Positions 46,201 through 59,040 of a stretch of 64,000 bases of DNA are shown here, piece by piece. This stretch comes from Echeneis naucrates (lineage: Eukaryota > Chordata > Actinopteri > Carangiformes > Echeneidae). Position 1 is the stretch's first letter. Each line of letters begins with the position of its first letter. The notes below the pieces were generated by a model, which saw nothing but the letters and a program-made list of their open reading frames with translations, searched no databases and was not told the origin of the DNA. A program made the position numbers and the translations under genes. The stretch is taken from contig NC_042518.1 in assembly GCF_900963305.1 (NCBI RefSeq), forward strand, positions 16,506,486-16,570,485. Direction: 5' to 3'.

Positions 46201-49200
46201 CAGTTAATTAACAGTGCTTGAACGCCTTAACCCATCATCATTGTGCTCATATCCACTGCAAGCTATTTATTACCATAAATCAATGGCTGCAAGACTTAAC
46301 TGTGAAAATCCAATAAAAAATTAATCCCAAAAGCTGAAGCGGCTGTTAGCGTTTGGCAAATGGAAGCAAGAAAATCTATTCATGTTGACAGTAATAACTC
46401 AGATGGCTATCTGGTTAATCTTCACTGAAGAGGTTCCCACACAAACATTAATGTGATTCATGCATCTTCGGAAATGGGAACGGTTGTTCTATTTATGCTA
46501 TTAATACCTGGAGTGGTGGTGTGATTTGGAGTCGAAAAGGGAGGAGGAGGTGAAGGAGAGTCCTCTGTACAGCTGTTCAACAACTGGAGAAACTCCAGGG
46601 CACTGGAAAACTCCCTGAAAAGTAATCGACCAGGAAATTTAAAATTGGTTGAAAGAGTACAGGCCAAACTTTTTGGACATACTTTCCTATTAATTTGAAT
46701 GAGAAGGTGTGTCTAAACCTTTGGCCTGTACTGTATATCTTTAAAACATGATACACCTTTGGTAGACAGTACCGAGCTGATGCTGCAATGTACTGCTGCC
46801 TTACCCAGAGTCACTCTTGTGTTTGCCTGCGTCAGAATCACTCTGTGGCTGAATGAGTGTGTGAACAGCTCTCTCCAAAAGCTTCCTGCAGAAGCAGCGG
46901 TGGAGCTGGGCAATAGGATCAGCTAAAGAAGGGAAGATGGAACAAACAGGAATTGAAACATTTACTTTTGTTCATAGCAAATAAAAAGGAACTGCTTGTT
47001 TATAACTTGAAATTAGTAAGAAAATGCAAAATAATGTGAAAAAAGACACAAGGAGAAAAATAAAAAAGCGTTTGGCTAACTCCACTATTCAAGACATACC
47101 TGAATCTCTCTCAGAAGTGTACACACTGTCACTGCTCTCTGACTTCAGTGACCAATCACAGCTCAGAAAGAACTGCCTGCCCAATGGGGTGAAGAGCCAA
47201 CGCAAGCAGTCAGGAAGTGGCTTTGTCTCTGACTGGCTAGCCACATACTCTGCACAGCTCAACAGGTAGGCCTTGAGAGACCAAAAAAAAAAAATTCAAT
47301 CAGACCAGTGTGAAATTTATCTCTCTATCGGTTTATGTTTTTGTGGTAAATATGTGACATAAACCAGATAAATATTATATATAACAGGGTGATGACGTCA
47401 GAGACATACGGGCAAACAGGAGAGGTGGTGGCCCAGCACAGTGCGTAGGGCTGTTGCTGTTGTCACATAGATCTGGGTGAGCTGAGCAGGAGCCATCATT
47501 CCTTGGGCACTTTCGCTGAGGTTTACAGCATTGAGAGAGAGAGACAAAGCCCAAAGGCTGCTACGCTGAGGTAGCTTTCCTACAGACAGAGAGAAACACT
47601 GCCTTCACTGATAGCATGTGAAACTCCTCCTAACCACTGTGCATTTTTCCTGGCACTGAGTGAGGACCAGCAAATTTGTTAACTACAAAATGTGTATCGT
47701 ATAACCAAGCAGACCACTTTGTTTAAAACTCACCTGTGAGTTGCAGCTGGCTAAGCCGGTGGTAAACTAGTGCTGCATCTCTTGCACTTGTCCTCGCCTC
47801 TTCATGCTTTCCTCTGACCTGATGAACCAGCCAACCCAAGGGAGTTGGACGATGCAAACAGTAGCGAATCACATTCCAGGATAGTGAGCAAACCAGGTCC
47901 AGTTTGGTTGAAGGTAGAGCCCTGGTCAAGACGGACAAGCAGGTTTCTAAACTAGCCATTGCTGCTGTGTAATCTCCCTGCAGGAAAAGAGGAGATGGGA
48001 GGAATAGCAAGCTGTTTAGTATTCAGCTTCAGAATGACAGGAAAGATGAAATGAAGGTCATGAGTTACATCTGAACGAACGCTAAAAATAAACCCATGCA
48101 GCAAATAGCAAGGCTGAACTGAGACATCAAAATGGTGAGAATCAAAGCGAAGTGGGTGAAGTGTGCTTCAATAGGTGAGAAAACATCAAATCTGATTCTT
48201 CTAGCACATACAAAATAGGATAAGACAAAAGGAGAATATACAATGTTTCACACTATCAAATTAAATAGGTCCTGTGATCCTTTTGTCCTATATATGGAAA
48301 TGCTAACTCATTCTTTTTTGAGTTTCTTTCACATGAGAAAAAGAACAAAATGATAAAAAAGGAAAAATGGGTTTCTTGGTTTGTTTCAAACCTCTGGGAT
48401 AATTATTGGTCAAAGTTTACCACAAAGAACAGTCATTTCTATTTCTCTCAGTACTTAGTCATCTCAGGGCTGATGTGTAATTACCCTGTTGAGATGTAGG
48501 TCAGCTTGTTTACGATGCCTCCAGAAGGACACAGATTTTGGGGAGTGAAGGGGCGTGACAGGCTCCCACAGGTAGAGCACCCTGACACAACCCCACACAG
48601 CTCCCACCCCGCTCAGAAGCCACACCATCACCCATGGCAACAGGCACCGCAGCCATGATGCTGGAGGAGAAGAAATTCAACATGATGAAAAGACCCAATC
48701 AATTTTACATTATGGCCATGACCTGCATAAGACATTCAGTCCTGACTAATTTATTATATAATGGACAAACTGAATGTTTTTATCTTGTATGGGTTGAATG
48801 ATCCATGAAAAGCAACAAGGTAAATCCTGCTTACCAAAGTCCTGTGTGTGACTTGGGAACCACACCAGAGTTCTAGATGGCCCATGGCCCGCAGGTAGGC
48901 TGTGGCTCCCTGAGGCTTCAGATCCCAGTAGAGATGGCAGTGGGTTAAGGGACAGGCAGAAGAAGGTGAGGGCGCAGAGAAGCAGTCGGGAACCATCCAT
49001 CACTCCAACAGAGGAAGGAGAATCTGGCTCACTCTTCACCTGACAGAAAGAAAAAAAATAAAGATACATCATTTGCCCAAATGCAGGGAGTTTTCCAACA
49101 ATTGAGTTGAGGACAATATATGTTCACAATATCAGGTTTGCTCTTTGAATGGAGAGAGAGTAACTATATGGCTCCTACAGAAAGCATTGCAGCCTTAACA

Positions 49201-52200
49201 TGGCAGGGCTACCAAGTTTCAGAGTTAGCTTGGTAAATGTTATTAGTTAGCCTGGTTTAACCTGCAGGAGTTTGTGAAGCCTGGGGTCATGTGTTTTCCT
49301 TCTATAGAAGATAATATATTCAACAACTGAAAACAAGTCTCTCCTGACATCTTTACTCTGGGATCTGAAAAGAAGGTTTGTGACTGATAGACAAGCTATA
49401 CAAGGATTTATATATTCGTGCATTTCAAGATGCACTTTGTGGAAAGACATGGAAAGATACTTTTGGTAAACTTGTGAAACCCCAAAATAGAAATAGCAAA
49501 TATTCAAATCTTCCCAAAAAAATTGTACCACATATCAAACAATAATAACAATATGTTTTAGAAATCCCTCAAAAACAAGATGGTTCATTTCCAGGGGCTT
49601 GTGCTAAGAAATAAACTTGAAGAACTTCATCCTGTGTTGTCCTACCAGTCACCTTCACAAATACACACCCTGAGCAGTGTTACCTGTTAGCATGTGTGTT
49701 ACCTGGTCATGATCCAGTAGGGGGCTGCCTGGCTCTGAGTCAACACAGTAAGGAGAGAATTGGTGAGGGGAACTGGAACCAGAGTCTGAGGCTGGGGGTG
49801 ACATCATCACTATTTCCTGTTTTAGCTCCACATCCTCGGACATTGACACGGGTTCTTAGAGAGAGACACTTTAATTAAGCTCTCAACCTGCTACAGATGG
49901 TCAGACATTACCATTGGTGTACAACACTTACTGTTTTTCTGGTTGGCCATTTTAAGGGTCAGGTTTTCCTGTCGTAGTTTGTGGTTGACCTGTTGCAGAT
50001 ATTTGATGTAGTCAATGGCCTTTCTAAGCACTCCTGATTTATGCATCTGTGAAGAGAGACATGAAGGACAACATCTCAGGATCCAAGATTGTGTTCCGCT
50101 CATGAGTACACAATTCATGACTTTAAACTTAGTCTTAGTGTTCAACTATTCCATCTTTAAACACTAACTTTTGCATCAGTACCCATGACCAGGTCTCTGA
50201 GTTCCACGATTTTGTCATTGATGGAGGACCGATATCTCTTCTCGATGATGTTGTGGGTTGTCCTCCTCTCGCCTTCCTTCACTACTCCTCCTGGGCCCAC
50301 TGCTCCTGCTGTCACCTGGCTCTGCTCTACATTTGATCTGCTTATGTTTGTGGTGTGACCTGAGTTCGACTGTAGCTGCTTGATGGGCAACTTGTCTCCT
50401 CCTCCCATCATAACGGGGACAGTGGTAAGGATGTTGCTGCCCATCAGCGTCTGGGGACAGAAATCAGTGTAAAACAATCATGTCCAGAATCAACAGTGAA
50501 TGTGAATGAGCGTTAACAGAATTGGCAGATTTAGGGACCAAAGTCTGACCACACAATGAATTGTGAATGAATTTGAAAATATTCAGGTTAGCATCATACC
50601 GGAACTTGCAGAGCTGTGTTCTGAATGGGCGTGGTCAAGGTGGTGATCCCCGTGGGGCTCTGCATGGTAGACAGGACCTGTGTGCCATCTGGTTTAAGTG
50701 TTGTGAGAACCAGTGAGTCTGTCTTCAGAATCTGAGGCTGCTGGACCAGAACCTACAGGAATGATGTTTAAGGATGATTGCAATGTTTGTTTGCTCTATT
50801 CATATATAAAACTACCCCATTAAACAAATCAATTTGTCAATGTGTGATCATTCCACTACCAGATAGTGATCAACTAGAGATTATGTCTTTTGCCAATTTT
50901 AACTTGTTGCCGCAAAACAAAAACAGTGATAGCTTATCCAGACCTGCTAGTAACAGAGATGTTACTCACAGGTACTTGCTGCACCTGCTGTTGTACAGTG
51001 TGGACTGTGGTCGGCCCTGTAGACAGAGTTTGGATTGTTTGACCTGTTGGAGTAAGGACCCGCTGATGCTGAAAGGTCACTGGTTGGAGATGTGGCGATG
51101 TCATGATGCTCTGCACCTGTGGTTGGAGGACTGAAAGGAGAAAACTGAAAGTTTACTGTGGCCTTCATGTCACTCTGAAGTGCAGACCGTATTATTGCAA
51201 CATGTAATAATAATAAAAGTATTTGATAAATTTATCCTCTAAACTCTTAACAATGAAAAAAAAAATTTTTTTTCAACAGTGCCCTCCTATTCTTCTCTTT
51301 ACTCACCTTGGAAACCAGGAGCAGGGCTCTGGTGACAGATGACAGGGTTCTGGATGAAACGAGACTGCCCACCGTTGGAGGTAATCATCACAGTCTGGGC
51401 TTCCTGGGTCTGAATGGGAAGGGGTGTCTGGCTGTGGGTCTGAACTATGGTGTGGACTGGGAAGCTCTGGGTCTGCATAGGGATCCCCTGGGTGTGCATC
51501 TGTGTTTCAGTAAAAACAACAACAAAATAAAACAACTTTCTTTATCTTTCTCTTTGATATAATCAAAGTCTACAGTTCATCTTATCTTCTTCAAGGTGCT
51601 GTTTGAAGAAAATGTATTTTTTACTGTATAACTATATAATATATAATTATATTATATATTTAATTATATTAAATATATAATTATATTATTATAATTATTA
51701 TAATATATATATTATAATATATAATAATATATTATTATATAATATATTATATATAATATATTATTATAATATAATTATAACTAAAATTAAACTATAATTA
51801 TAACTGTATAACTCTGCACTAGGTGGGAGGGGGAGGAGTAGCAGGAAGAAAGAGGGATTGGAGAAGATGGGACACTAAAAAAAACTGAATATTTATGGTT
51901 GTACATTTGTTGTTTATATATCTCAAACTGTGTGCTTTCTTTTACTGTTCTTGTCGGTGCTGTACCTGCTGGAACAACAATTTCCCTGACGGAGACCTCC
52001 CAAGGGATTAATAAAGTCTATCTTATCTTATCTTATCTTATCTTACTCAAGACAATACATCTTCAAGTTGACTACAGTTTTTACTGGGATGTGCATTGGT
52101 CTTAGATATTATATTTTACAGACTGTCAGTAATTTTTTTACTTGCTAGCAAAAGCTCTTTTATAATGGACAGCATCACAACAGAAAATGAAACCACACTG

Positions 52201-55200
52201 TGTTCACAACAGACCAGGGCTAAACGATTTTGGAAAATAATCTAATAGCAATTTTTTTCTCTAATATTGCGATTTTTTTTTATTATTTTTTCAACACATT
52301 TCATGAATTATTTTAATATGGCCAACAAAATATTAGATACATTTAGTATAGAATGTTCTTTCCCATAGGCCGGGTGTCGTCGTTAGAATTAAAAGATCAC
52401 AGGTCAAAGGTGACAATAAGATGCAAGAGTTGAAATAAATAACATGTTCATTTAACTGCTCATTACAGAAATATAAGAGCAACAATCTTTGGCTTTGCCT
52501 CTACGTATTTGGAAGAAAAAAAAGCTACTGTTTCATAGTATGCAATTCAGATTCAGCAAAATAAAGATATTTTTAAATGACATCTATCTCACTGCTCCCA
52601 TGTCAGTAATATTTCACACAAACTGACACACAATTTGCTTCTACTACTTATTTTGGAAGTATTTTGGAAAATCAAAGAAAATAAAGTTATAAATAAAAAG
52701 ATGGATAAATACACATACTAATACTACCATTTATCAATGCTGTGAACCCAGGCTTGGTCACCATTTCTTTAGCGGTGAACTCAGTTATTGCCTGAGTGAC
52801 ATCCCTGTGCCATTTAGGACTACGCTCATATAGAGCGACTCTTTCAAACATGTCAGGCAATGATTCCTGTCCTGTGTGTGGCGCCCTGGTGCTCAGCTGC
52901 TGTAAATGGCTTGTTTGTTGGTTTGTTGTGTTGCCCCGTGCAGTAGCAACAGCAGCACAGCATTATCTGCGCAACACCTGACGCTGCGCAGCATCTTCCC
53001 TTTTAAAGCTGAAATAATTCCACACCGCTGATGTGCTGTTCCTCATCAAGACTAAAGTCTCAGTTGAGTCAGTTTCTGATGGTTCTATCGAACCAGAGGC
53101 CATTGTGCAACAGGCTAAGGTACAGCATAAAAGGTTGATGCAGTCTGTGGTCCTCTCTCTCGCGTCACATAACCATTTTTTTTACATGGCCACATTGTAT
53201 TTGCACACGTTGCGATTAGAAAAATCGCATTTCATTATATTACAATATATAATAATATACAGGGACCGTGAAAACACCAGAACTACAGCGCTAATCCATC
53301 ACTGCAGGAGTCATATCCCCTTTCAAGCCCACACAATTATTTAAAACTATGCCAGCTCGATCCTGAATACAACTTTTAGTTTACTCTCAACATTGAGCTT
53401 AAGTTAGTCCTTGTAGTGGAATGAGTTGAATCTACATGACTACCCATGTCAAACACAGTGCTTATGTCAAAGTGGTGTCAGATAGCTGATACCTGGATGG
53501 CAGGCTGGGCTGGCTGTTGGGGCTGAGGCTGGATGGGCTGAACCTGAGGCCGTGGCTGAAGGAGGGGAGGGCTGCGGGTCACCTGCTGCTGCGCTGGGGT
53601 GGCAATGGGGGAGGGGGTCTGAGCAGGAGTGAGGGGAGGAGTGAGGGGTAAAGACTGAGGAGACAGTGTCTGGGAAGTTGTGAGGTTAGCATTGGAGCTC
53701 TGGTAGGACACAGGGGTGGGTGTCTGGGGAGTTTGAGGGGTTTGAATAGCTGGACGGGGTGTAATGCTTGAGCCACCACTCTGTAGCGATCCTGCTGAGT
53801 TCATCTGGTCCTCAAACAAGTCTGGGAAGTCCCCCACCTGGTTGCTGACAAACTGCAGCATCTCTGAGGAAATGGAAAAACAGGCTTTAATTTGATTCGA
53901 AAATCCCATTCATTTGATTGATTCAATTACATGAATTTTAAAAAAAGATTTAACAGCTCATGAGGAATATGACATATACATCCCATTCTATGTGCTCAAA
54001 CACTACCAACCATGGGAGCTATTCTACATAAATTCATTTGGTATTTCTAGTATCTTTATGCAATTTTTCTGTTATTGAGAGCAGAAAATTGTCACTGTTG
54101 AAACCTGTAAAACCACATTTGCAACAGAGGCTAAACCCTGTGACTCACGGCGATGATGATAATGCAACTATCTTTTAGCCAAGGCCTTTCCTCACACCCA
54201 ACATTACATGGACCAGCAGTTATAATACATGCATAGCCTTCAAGTATGTGACCTTCAGACAGATTTCTTCCATTGAAACTTAATATGAGGATGTAAGGCA
54301 GTCTAACTGTAGATTTTTCTCAGACATGTGAGTGCTGTCCCTAAAAGTGAAGAGAGTGTAATGAGCTGACCTTGAAGTATGGCGTGTGCACATAGAATCA
54401 GCTACCGTTTTGGTCATAAACCTGTAAATCAACCCACTTACACACAAAGTGAATGGCCTTCAAACTGATTACCTTGAGAAGTACTGTAACCTTGGCAATA
54501 GCCACTGAAGACAGCGAAAGCAGGTAAAAGAGCATTCAGATAAAGAGTCAGACAGTGCTGAAACACCTGATAATCGATGATTTATGATTACAATGACTGT
54601 GTACTACACCTAGTGTTTATTATTACCATGCGTTTAATGCCACCAAATGGCTTCCAGCTATTTGTCTTATTGGGGGGTGTCAGCTGTACATGTTGAGCGT
54701 GGGGTGACAAAACAGTATACACTGTCAGATGCTCTTTCTGTTTTAGGGTTATAATTTGTTGTTGTTGTCAGTATGGAAGCAGAGGTTTGCATTGCTGATG
54801 AGTGAGGAAATAAACTGGAAGTATGATGAAATTTACAATATCAATATGACAGATATAAAATTAACAGAATGTTGAACTGCAGGTTCTTAGATGATAGCCT
54901 CTGAGGATCCATGTAGTCAAAGCTGCACAGTATTAATATCTTTGATATGGCTTCGGCCATCAGGGTCGGTGAAGTGTCAACAAGCAGAAACTGCAGCCTT
55001 GAACTCTGTCTTCCTTTTATACAGCGAGACCAAAAAGTCCAATCCTACAATCACATTTGCTCACTTTTTCACATTCCTGCTCGTAAGACCACTGATGACA
55101 CCCTTAATTGGTAAATTTGGTTTAAATTAATATTCGTACTGAGTGTGAGACCAAGAGATCTTTACAGCCCTGTTAAATTCTGTTTGTGCAAGTTAATGAT

Positions 55201-57620
55201 GTACCTGACTTGCTTTACATGCTCATGTGATATCAGTCACTACTTTGTGACACTATAATGGCTGCACGCATAAGTCTTTTAGAGGTTTGATGGCCCTCAG
55301 ATGGCCCTCAGATGCTAGGGCTGCCAGTCCATAAAGCGGTGAGGTACTTCCTAAATCCTGCACATAAATGATACTTATGAAGACAAACCTTCAAAACATC
55401 AAACCACGCTGGCAGACTGAAGTGCGATAGTTTTGTAAGCTCAAACCTCAGTAAAATGAATGTCCTTCCTGGTCAAGAGCTTTTACCAGCACATATCACA
55501 TACACATACAGACATTATATTAGTAGACACACTAGACCATGTACACCTCCGTGGGGGGTGGACTGCTAATGACATAGAGGACAAAGCCTCTGGGATCCCC
55601 CAGTGCTTCAGACACTAACACAAAGGGCAAATCCATCAAAGAGGGACCGTTTCCTAGGTTGCGCAGAGCAAAGAAGAGAGGTTATATAAGCAGTGACACA
55701 GTTGCTAAGGGCATAATTGAGAGAGGGAGAATGGTCCAGATGACTGTAGGGTCAACTCCTTGAGTCCTGACAGGGGCCCTTGAGACGCTTACTGTCTCAG
55801 GAAACACCCATGGCTCATCTGAAGAACATTAACTATCTTTCAAATAGTAAAGTAAAACAACTGCAGCACAAACAGTCCGATGGAAGCTATCATCAGTCAG
55901 CTGAGTTTCCCATTAAAGTTTTGAAAGATGCTGCGATATTTTACAATATACTTCAAATGAGCAGCACAAATTATCCCTTGAATTAATTATTCATGAATGA
56001 ATGTCCACAAGGGCTCCCCATGCTTGCGTGGGTTTCCTCTGGGCACTCCAGTTTCCTCCCACCATCCAAAAACACATATGTTTAGGTTAATTGGTGACTC
56101 TAAATTCTCTGTGGGTCTGAATGTGAGTGGTTGTTTGTCTCTCTCTGTCTCTGTACGTTGGCCCTGCGATGGACTGGTGACCTGTCCAGGGTGTACCCCA
56201 CCATTGTCCAATGTGAGCTGGGATTGGCTCCAGTATCCCCCACAACCCAGAAACAGCTAAGTGGTAAAAGATGAAGGAATGTATAATGTCCACAATTTCT
56301 GTAACTGAAGTAAATTTTTCTGCTGCGGTGTGGGTTGGCCAATGGGGAAAGTGTCATTATCAATAAGCGGTAGGGCCAGACAGAGACTACCAAAAACCAA
56401 ATTAAGTGTGAGCCATGTTTGCTGCAGCATTCCTGTGAATTCATCAGACACCTCTCAGTTGTCAAAACTCTCATGCACACAATCTTTACATTGTACATTC
56501 CTGTCTTTTGATACAATGATTAAGTGGGATTACATAACTGTGATGGGGGTGAGGGGGGGGTGCTGTCAGCTCATCCTGTTTAAAGGCCCTCTTTGAAGGG
56601 AGAATTACCAACAGACAACAAAAGCTGGTATAGTTTCAGGAATATTTCATAAGCGTGTGTGCAGTCTCATCATTGGCAGCCATAATTTTCTGTTGCAATA
56701 CTTCAGCCTTGTTTATTGTGCCGTTTTCTACTGGTGAACACAATCGGTCTATAAGTCAGGTCTGGTGATTTAGCATTCAGTAAAATTCCACCCTAATGGA
56801 AATCTGGTGACTCTGCACCCACCAGCATGACACCCAAAGCTCAACCTTTTCACTGTGTGCCAAAGACTGAAACTTGTTTTGATTGGAGGGAGATCTGGTC
56901 AGGGATGCTCTGGGCTTTTGTGCAGCGTAGCTCAGAGTTGGATCTCTGCAGCGATGTGATCCAACAGACTTTCGTTGAATAAGTGAAGACAGAATGATGA
57001 TAAACGGAGGAAAAGGTCTTCAATGACAAATTAAAAAAAAAAAACTTAAATCTTGACATGAAAGCCTTGAAGCAAATAAATGATGGTTTTGAGTGGCTTT
57101 CTTTTTATGGCTCTTGGCTTATAGTAATAACACAGTCAAGTCTGATGAGCAGGTTACACTCTAGCGGCCTCACACACTGCCAACATACACATCTTCCTAA
57201 AGCATGACACCCTGTCTGCAACTTCATTCACTCAGTTCTCCTGGGTGTATTGGATACACAGCTTCCAAAATGAGCATGATAAAACTTTAAACCTGAAACC
57301 AGCGTGCAAACAATTATGTTTTACGGCAATGTGACAGATCAGATGATGCGTATCAACATCGAAATAACTGGGTAAAGAGAAAAATTGGGGCAAATCGCTC
57401 TAGAGGAACAGCCCGTCTATCCCGTGATGAGTTGAAATGCTAATGTTTTTGTGTCGAGCAGCTTTGTCATAGTTCAAACACCGAGCTGCGCAGCACCGAG
57501 CCGTCAGACTGAGCTCCGTTAACGACACGGCCACTCACCGTCGATGTCCCCCAGGGTGAATTCGTCCCCTAATTCCGCTAAAGTCGGGTCCATGTTCTCC
57601 ATGTACTCCCCGCTGTCCAT
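43295..57620 (-). CDS. srebf2: Sterol regulatory element-binding protein 2, complete
   Basis: ER-membrane bHLH-zip transcription factor that switches on cholesterol synthesis and uptake after SCAP escort and S1P/S2P cleavage. Exon 1 is 57539-57620 ([20 protein letters not shown], acidic activation domain). Exon 2 is at about 53490-53863 and continues [20 protein letters not shown]. Gln/Pro/Thr-rich exons follow (51310-51500, 50970-51131, 50600-50756). The bHLH lies at 50167-50452 and 49934-50047 ([20 protein letters not shown], with the SREBP-specific Tyr, then [20 protein letters not shown]). Next are [11 protein letters not shown] (Fbw7 degron-like), TM1 ([20 protein letters not shown]), a short luminal loop, TM2, [11 protein letters not shown] and the SCAP-binding C-terminal domain in about ten exons, ending [12 protein letters not shown]. 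The gene is intact. SREBF1 is excluded by closer likeness to SREBF2 and by synteny with ccdc134. Confidence 0.96.
45098..45170 (-). ncRNA. mir33a: miR-33 precursor hairpin in srebf2 intron
   Basis: On the minus strand the 5' arm contains GTGCATTGTAGTTGCATTGC plus A (45144-45164), identical to vertebrate miR-33-5p over 21 nt. After a loop of about 15-20 nt, the 3' arm CAATGTGTCTGTAGTGCAGT (ending about 45104) pairs with it nearly throughout, with CTGT/ACAG closing the stem. It lies in the srebf2 intron between exons at about 44650-44830 and 45420-45590, in the same orientation. miR-33 represses ABCA1 and other cholesterol-efflux genes, so host and microRNA cooperate to raise cell sterol. Confidence 0.96.
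45188..45228. repeat. (CA)/(CACG) microsatellite beside miR-33
   Basis: CA repeats interrupted by CG, about 18 bp to the high-coordinate side of the hairpin, hence upstream of it in the transcript. Confidence 0.85.
46656..46732. mobile_element. 77-bp fold-back made of two Tc1-like terminal repeats
   Basis: Left half AGTACAGGCCAAACTTTTTG and right half ending CCTTTGGCCTGTACT are inverted copies, with GAATGAGAAGGTGTGT inside. These are the ends of a common fish Tc1-like element (AGTACAGGCCAAAAGTTTGG type) joined with almost no interior. It lies in an srebf2 intron just upstream, in sense, of the exon ending near 46616. Confidence 0.8.
51620..51805. repeat. AT-rich low-complexity tract
   Basis: About 185 bp of nearly pure A/T with TATAATATAT runs and local palindromes, in an srebf2 intron. 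It directly precedes the LINE tail fragment below. Confidence 0.9.
51890..52045 (+). mobile_element. LINE 3'-tail fragment with (TATCT)n
   Basis: TTTCCCTGACGG, then AAGGGATTAATAAAGTC, runs into a TATCT array (52008-52045). This is the stereotyped 3' end of fish non-LTR elements. Only the tail is present, with no coding remnant. The left limit is uncertain. Confidence 0.6.
52215..53245. mobile_element. hAT-type DNA transposon remnant
   Basis: The left end CAGGGCTAAACGATTTTGG with an adjoining ATTGCGATTTTTT stretch, and a right part TTGCGATTAGAAAAATCGCA, match the AATCG-rich ends of fish hAT (Charlie-like) elements. The right terminus is degraded. Internal open segments are short and give no recognisable transposase. 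It lies in the srebf2 intron between the exons at 51.3 and 53.5 kb. Confidence 0.6.
53864..57538 (-). other. srebf2 intron 1 (3.7 kb)
   Basis: The largest srebf2 intron, separating exon 1 (activation domain) from exon 2. Apart from the SINE fragment at about 56 kb I see no exon, RNA gene or strong regulatory motif. Several open segments on both strands lack splice or family support. Confidence 0.7.
56010..56275 (+). mobile_element. tRNA-derived SINE body/tail fragment (AFC/V-SINE-like)
   Basis: GCGTGGGTTTCCTCTGGGCA, then TTAATTGGTGACTCTAAATT, GACCTGTCCAGGGTGTACCC and GAGCTGGGATTGGCTCCAG are the stereotyped blocks of an abundant fish SINE. The tRNA-like head with its A and B boxes is missing. 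It lies in srebf2 intron 1. The exact family name is from memory. Confidence 0.65.
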
Positions 57621-58204
57621 CCTGTCGGTTCGCAGCTCGCCTCCCCGGCTGGAACCGGAGGGTCGAAGGGGAAACGTTTGGAGCTGCGCAGGTTATTCTG
57701 TGGCGACCAGGGATGCCAGCGAGACACCCCTTCAACCCCAGCGGCTATTTTCCCCCGGAAAAACCGCGAAACGACACTAGGGCCTCAGGGGAGGCAGACT
57801 TTCACGTCGAAAAACTCATTCACACCGACTTATGCTTTAAGACGACGCCATCTTCTCTTACGCTCATTACGTCATTCACAAACAGACGCTGTGGCCCAAA
57901 GCGGCTGCTGATTGGTGGAAACCTCGCTGTTGTTGTCGTGAGACCAGTCATCATCGTCCAATGACAGGGCCGTATTCACCGTGGTCTGATCGTACGTCAA
58001 GCATCAGAAGCTCCAGTGTCATTTGAATAAACCGCGCCCCCTTCCCTCATGAAAACAAGTCATCCTCATCGGCGCACCAACGCAGACGGCCGTCAATAAA
58101 TACATTTCGAAAGTGTGTGTATTTTGGATACATGTGTATATATTACAAATACACAAGCACAGAAAAGACCCAAAAATGACAATGAAATTAGTACAAACTG
58201 CTCA
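57621..58204 (-). promoter_or_regulatory. srebf2 promoter region
   Basis: GC-rich and upstream of the srebf2 ATG. Seen: an AAGATGGCG (YY1-type) motif on the minus strand at about 57847-57856, a CRE-like TTACGTCA at 57867-57874, and two NF-Y CCAAT boxes (ATTGG at 57911-57915; CCAAT at 57958-57962). Paired NF-Y sites are typical of SREBP-responsive promoters. No convincing ATCACCCCAC-type SRE was found by eye. Confidence 0.6.
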
Positions 58205-58224
58205 GTAGCGGAAGATTATAAATC

Positions 58225-58230
58225 TTTATT
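58225..58230 (-). terminator. Poly(A) signal AATAAA for the GIMAP-like gene
   Basis: Canonical hexamer on the minus strand about 0.8 kb past the stop at 59041, implying an AT-rich 3' UTR from about 58205 to 59040. It is the last canonical signal before the srebf2 promoter. Confidence 0.55.
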
Positions 58231-59040
58231 ATTCTTTTCGTTGCAACTAGCGAGGTTTTTATTCATTTCCAGCAGTTGAAAACCGTTGATACATAAAACT
58301 CTTTTCTGGTTTACAAGATATGGAAAAATTGCAGTACAATTATTTACTGTCACCATTTAGGGTTTAAATGTTTTTTTATACTTCAGTTTGTTCACACAAA
58401 TTACTGTAATAAGCAAGATTAACGACATAAATACGTCAATCTCACGCAGTAGAGTGCATTGGAGAATTTATTTTTAAACTAGCCCTGTGATTCTTTACAA
58501 ATGCAAAAATAAAAACCACCAAGCTTGATGAACTTCCTGTTATTCATTAAACTGAAATCACAAAGCTGAACTGTGAGAGTCTGTGATTTCAGCAGTCCTA
58601 TTTCCACAAGTAAATGTATCTTTCTTTATATCATAAAAATATATATGAAAACTTTAGTTCAAAATCAACCAGCTGGAATTTGAGTGACAATTAAAGAGAT
58701 AAAAATGTGCTTGGCAAAAAATAAAAGTATCGGTCTGTCATTCCACACAGCACGGCAAATGTCACTGAACTCATTCTCTAGCCTCCAGCAGCTCCAACAT
58801 TATAAAGCAGAGTTTCTTCTTTCTTTTATGAATAACATGAGTGGTTTCTTCTTCCTATATTTTGTAATATGTTATATTAAATTTAAAAAAGATAGTGCCT
58901 CTGCATATTTGAGGTGGTTAACATTGACACTACTATGGGGAAACTACTATGGATTGTTGGATTTTATCTGGGAGGCAGGAGAAAATATAAATATCATATT
59001 ATCATATTACCTCTTCCTTCCTAGCTCCTCCTTTCCATGT

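Noticed and set aside
54891-55130. 79-aa plus-strand open frame in srebf2 intron 1
   Set aside because: No splice, domain or codon support; treated as chance or unidentified repeat.
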